64,000 nucleotides of DNA, from contig JALMQS010000085.1 of NCBI GenBank assembly GCA_024734495.1, positions 14,050,048 through 14,114,047 on the forward strand, read 5' to 3'. Below, piece by piece: positions 60,315 to 64,000 of this stretch. This stretch comes from Forficula auricularia. Taxonomy: Eukaryota > Arthropoda > Insecta > Dermaptera > Forficulidae. Below the pieces are notes generated by a model. The model saw only the letters and a program-made list of their open reading frames with translations, was not told the origin of the DNA and did no database searches. The position numbers and the translations under genes are program-made. How positions within the stretch are numbered: position 1 is the stretch's first letter; each line of letters begins with the position of its first letter.

Positions 60315-63300
60315 GGGATAGAGTGTAAACCTGCTAAATCAATTTTTTTATCATTATATGACATTTTAATACAGTTCGAAAGAAAAAAGAGATTCAGCAT
60401 CGTCAAAGTAAAACTTCTACTTAAAATTACGATCGTAAGTTATAGAAAAAAAATGTGAATAATCGTTTCTTACCATTACAACAATATTAAATTTTGTTTG
60501 TTTTTTCTCTGCCCTGTACGCCCCGACGCCCGAAATTGAAATCTTTTCACTGAATTCCAGTGAGGGTAGGGTTTTCTATCGATATGCCTAAAGATTAGGC
60601 AACACTTTGCGTTTTCACTGCATTAAAGTTAATTAACCAATTATTGGGATTCCCACAATTTTTAAGTCTGCAAAAATATTTTTTATCATGATTTATTGTT
60701 GATAAAAATTCTCCTCATAAGTTACTTATAATGTTTTACCTAGAACCGACACCTAAATCCTTAAAAATTATCAAATGGATCCATTTTATAAATAAACGGC
60801 ACATTATGACGATTTTGTTAGTATAAATATTTTGTAAAATAGCATCAGAATAAAATAACCATTTAATTGTTTTCATATCTAACCAAAATAAGTTTTTAAT
60901 TTTAAAATATGTGATTGTGTTAGAGAAAAGGCCCTCTATCTTCACCTAATACCTCATTTATATCAGCAATAACAAAAATATCACTTAACTGTGGGCATAA
61001 TTTTCGATTACGTATTTGAATACACCAGAAAATTTTCATTCGGAATAGAATAATAGGGCGGGTAAAAATGGAAGTAATGCCCTATTTTTCTTTGCTTAAA
61101 ATTTCAAAATTCAAACGGCTATAACTCAAAACTACGATTTTATTTCTAAATATTCTTAAATTCATAACTGAGTCAATTTTTGGAATTTTTGGGCGATACA
61201 AAAAGCGTTTTGTTCAGTTCTTTCTCTAAAAACGGATATCATTTCCAGTGGCATCGATGCTGTGTATGCTACCCATCCCTAAAATTTCAAAATTCCAAGA
61301 CTATTTTCATACCGTGTTACAAAAAGTCTAAATGTTAAATTTGAAAAATAATGAAAAACTTTGCGTTTTTCGATGGATTTTACAAAAAGAAGCGAAAAAA
61401 AAATAACATAATAAAAAAAGAAGGGCTATATTTTTTGGACAGCATCTCCTGGTTGTAATGTCCCCGCCCGCCACTGGGTCATTACCTCGAATTTGACCAG
61501 GTGAAGATAGATCTTTTATAATATTTTCTAATTTTTATAAATCATTTGTTATAATATTAATAATAAACAATAAAATATAACTCTTTTTAACAGGTGGTTG
61601 ACTAATCAATCACTTGAGACAAATGTTCTTTTTGATGTCGCCACCTCTGATGTTAAATTTAAATTTTTTAAAGCTCTCGCTTTTCTTCTTGGTTGCCTCA
61701 ATTAATTCCATTATAATCTATGATTATGCAAAACGAATATATTTATGAACAAATAAAAGTATATACAAAGGGGAAAATTAATGGCCATGTTATTTTTCAA
61801 TTATCATATTATTATATAATGCCAATGAAGTCACAAATTTGTCAATATTAATATCTACGAATGGATCGCGATTATCAATTAGGAAAATGTATTCTGTTAA
61901 GTAGGTAAGTCTCGCCTTCAAAATCCACTTCTAGACTAGAAATCGTCTTCATTCAAATCAAATAATGAATTCAAATGTGGAATATATTATCATAAGTGAG
62001 GGACATTTTTTGTCTAGATTGACACTTTTGCATCTTGAAGGCTAAAAACATTTCAATCAATGATTTTTTCCATATGCTTAAGAAAAATTGGATTATTAAA
62101 CACTATTTTTACGATAAACCTGCAAGTTTATCAAAATTAGTTTAATAGGCGCCCACAAATTTCAAAATGTCTAGACTATTTTCATATCGATTTCTAAAAT
62201 TTTAAAAACTCTTACAATAAATACTAGAGGTACTACTTACTATTCCATTTCGAGATATTGAACTTTTTAACGTTAGCAAATTTAAAGAATATTAAAAAAA
62301 TATTCCAGGTGTCTTATTTTAAACACTTCAGCTATTTTGTGGAAAATACTTTGATTTGATAATGTTTAAAAGTTAATTAATTTACATATAATATAGATAC
62401 TCAACGCCTGACTTTCATTTTAAATCTATAAATTGCATAGAAAAAATAATCGTGAAAGATGGTTTAAAAGATGTTATAGAAAAAGTATTTGCTTAAATAA
62501 TACATTTTGCATTATGGCTTGTACGAGCGCATCGGGTCATTTTCCACATATGAAAAGAACTGAAACATCACCAGAAGATGCTGAATAAATTCGATAAATG
62601 TTGCAAAAAGGAGCGATGAATAAAATAAAATTTAAAAAAATGAAGGGTTCTTTTTTGGACAGCATCCTCTGGCTGAAAAGTTACCGTCCGCCATGTTTAG
62701 GTTTACTTTAAAACTGTTTTTACAACCTTGAAATTCGCAACCTCACTTGGCTAATTTGAAAAATTTGTCTTGATAGTTAGTTAGTGGTACTATTCGAGAT
62801 GTCATTTTAAATGTTTATATTATTTGGTTTTCGGATAGAATATGTTTATGGTATTGTGTACCTACTTATAAATAAAATTTAAAATATAAAAAATATAATT
62901 TAGTTTTATTATTCCCAAAAATATCGGAAATTCAGGCTTTCCATCGATTAGTTTGTAGGACTATATCTAGTATTTTTCAATTAATTTTCTAATTTCGCCA
63001 TGGGTAGTCCAAACAGACATCATATTCTCATTTATTATCCTAAAATCTCACAATAATTAATTTAAAGACTTTAATTTTTTATGATTACCTAGTAACTATT
63101 TAGTTCTACGTAGTAGGTAGTCAAGAATCTAACAATGGGGGATGAATTTCAACAACTCGGATTTTAGAATGTTATGAATTTGGATTTCGAAGAGTAAATG
63201 CTTTAGCCCGTTCCCGTGAATCAATATTATGCTATGTCACATTGAAAAAGATTCCAAGGAAAAATATTTTAATTGTAGAAAGTATCGTCGATAGATTAAA

Positions 63301-63640
63301 TTTAAAGACTTCACTAAGTATGGTATGGACACAGGTAGCAAACGTAACGATTCACCGTTTCATCGTGATAAGTCCGTTATTGGAACTATATTTTTCAAAA
63401 ATTTAAGAACCACTCTTCTGTCTATAGTCAAAAATGGGAGACAAATATTCTGCGATTTTGTTCCAAAAACGTGTCTATAGAACATGAATATGTCTCTCGA
63501 TTGTATCTATGTCTATGTCTATCTATTGTCTATATACAGAAATCAGCGACTTTGTATCCAAGTGTGGACTAGGCTAAGATTCATCACCTAGTAATTGATG
63601 ATAAAACTATGAGTTAAATAACTTATTAAATTCTTCATCT
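60315..63640. other. Largely unassigned, one dispersed direct repeat
   Basis: 61380-61490 and 62600-62695 share GGACAGCATC-CTGG and CGCC-type blocks after A-rich leaders. TCTATCTTCACCT near 60935 has a complement near 61500-61513, hinting at a ~580-bp TIR element. 60729-60760 is an orphan tail motif (ATGTTTTACCTAGAACCGACACC). The minus frame at 60736-60945 is not gene-like. Confidence 0.4.
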
Positions 63641-63649
63641 TTAAAATAT

Positions 63650-63733
63650 TTTCTAACAAATTTTTTTCTTTTGTTTCAGGTAAAATCACTACTCTCTCTC
63701 ACTGGTTCACATGTTTCGTAACTATAAGTGAGA
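63650..63733 (+). other. Candidate recursive splice site or microexon
   Basis: TTCTAAC (branch-point-like, 63652-63658), a T-rich tract and TTTCAG|GTAAAA with the junction at 63679/63680, the same fused arrangement as at 36869. GTGAGA 48 bases downstream (63728) could act as the RS-exon 5' site. Further CAG|GT words follow at 63837/63838 (CAG|GTGAGA) and 63886/63887, so this is a cluster of splice-like sites. No frame between them is open. Confidence 0.4.
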
Positions 63734-63966
63734 ATTTAATTTAATTTTCTTAAGGCTTTAGATCAAGAGCCCACGACCGCCAGACCTTCGTTATTTTATA
63801 AAAGCTGAAAGTTTTTCTGTGCATGTCTCCTATACAGGTGAGAACGACCAGCGACTATAGAGTTTGGGTTGTGGTTGCTTTGGCAGGTAACAGGTAATAA
63901 AGGTGTATAAAATAGTACTTTAAATTCGTTAAAGTATAAAGCTCATTTTTTTTATATTTTCTTCAG

Positions 63967-64000
63967 GATAACTTTGGAAATCTCGTCATCCATTGCCGGA
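63967..64000 (+). other. Possible start of a host exon (partial)
   Basis: TTTTTTTATATTTTCTTCAG directly precedes GATAACTTTGG. The remaining 34 bases are open in at least the frame reading DNFGNLVIHCR. Good 3' splice-site context and position after the splice-site cluster make an exon plausible, but the window ends here and the protein cannot be named. Confidence 0.3.

Overview
This is an AT-rich, repeat-dense stretch of an invertebrate nuclear genome, most likely an arthropod. The evidence is a mellifera-type and an irritans-type mariner, several hAT and Tc1/mariner-type miniature elements (MITEs), tRNA-derived SINEs, decayed LINE reverse-transcriptase tails and many foldback elements. The species cannot be named from the sequence. 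There are no bacterial operons, Shine-Dalgarno sites, CRISPR arrays or rRNA, and no confident multi-exon host gene. Nearly every short open frame is a chance frame inside a repeat. The window is best read as a long intron or intergenic DNA. Two polypyrimidine-CAG|GTAA sites (36869/36870 and 63679/63680) and a possible 3' splice site at 63966 all point along the + strand, which would fit a long intron of a + strand gene.

Layout. 0-5.3 kb: a foldback split by a hAT-type element, a small hairpin element, a 514-bp foldback with nearly identical arms, and a TIR element. 5.5-7.5 kb: a foldback with 13-bp target duplications, then copy A of a ~690-bp family (R690) with a smaller foldback inserted in it. 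8.1-9.7 kb: a mariner whose transposase is broken by one stop codon, sitting in the spacer of another foldback. 10-14 kb: a Tc1/mariner-type MITE, a TIR element with a GC-rich core, a SINE head, and a 1.3-kb palindrome with a SINE fragment in its spacer. 15-21.4 kb: hAT-type MITE, two LINE relics, a tRNA-related duplicated block, MITEs, R690 copy B, and a SINE with perfect 10-bp duplications. 22.8-24 kb: a tandem array with a ~330-bp period. 27-36.7 kb: foldbacks, a full-length 511-bp SINE and R690 copies C and D. 38-39.2 kb: an irritans-type mariner deletion derivative inside a foldback. 41-46.5 kb: R690 copy E with two successive insertions, and more foldbacks. 50.2-51.4 kb: a five-unit array of a conserved ~210-bp module with variable, hairpin-bearing linkers. 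52-60 kb: more foldbacks, a 117-bp hAT-type MITE, R690 copies F and G and a LINE relic. 60.3-64 kb: mostly unassigned sequence, ending in possible splice sites.

The strongest signal is a group of ten short foldback elements flanked by direct repeats of 10-17 bp, each with a different sequence. Variable-length duplications are typical of target-primed retrotransposition, not of DNA transposons. Most carry, in inverted copies, a motif of the form CTGANGAN - hairpin - (C)GAAA that resembles a hammerhead ribozyme core, and several otherwise different elements share the same one-sided tail. The best-matching known class is non-autonomous derivatives of Penelope-like retroelements, whose terminal repeats are known to carry hammerhead motifs; that assignment is inference.
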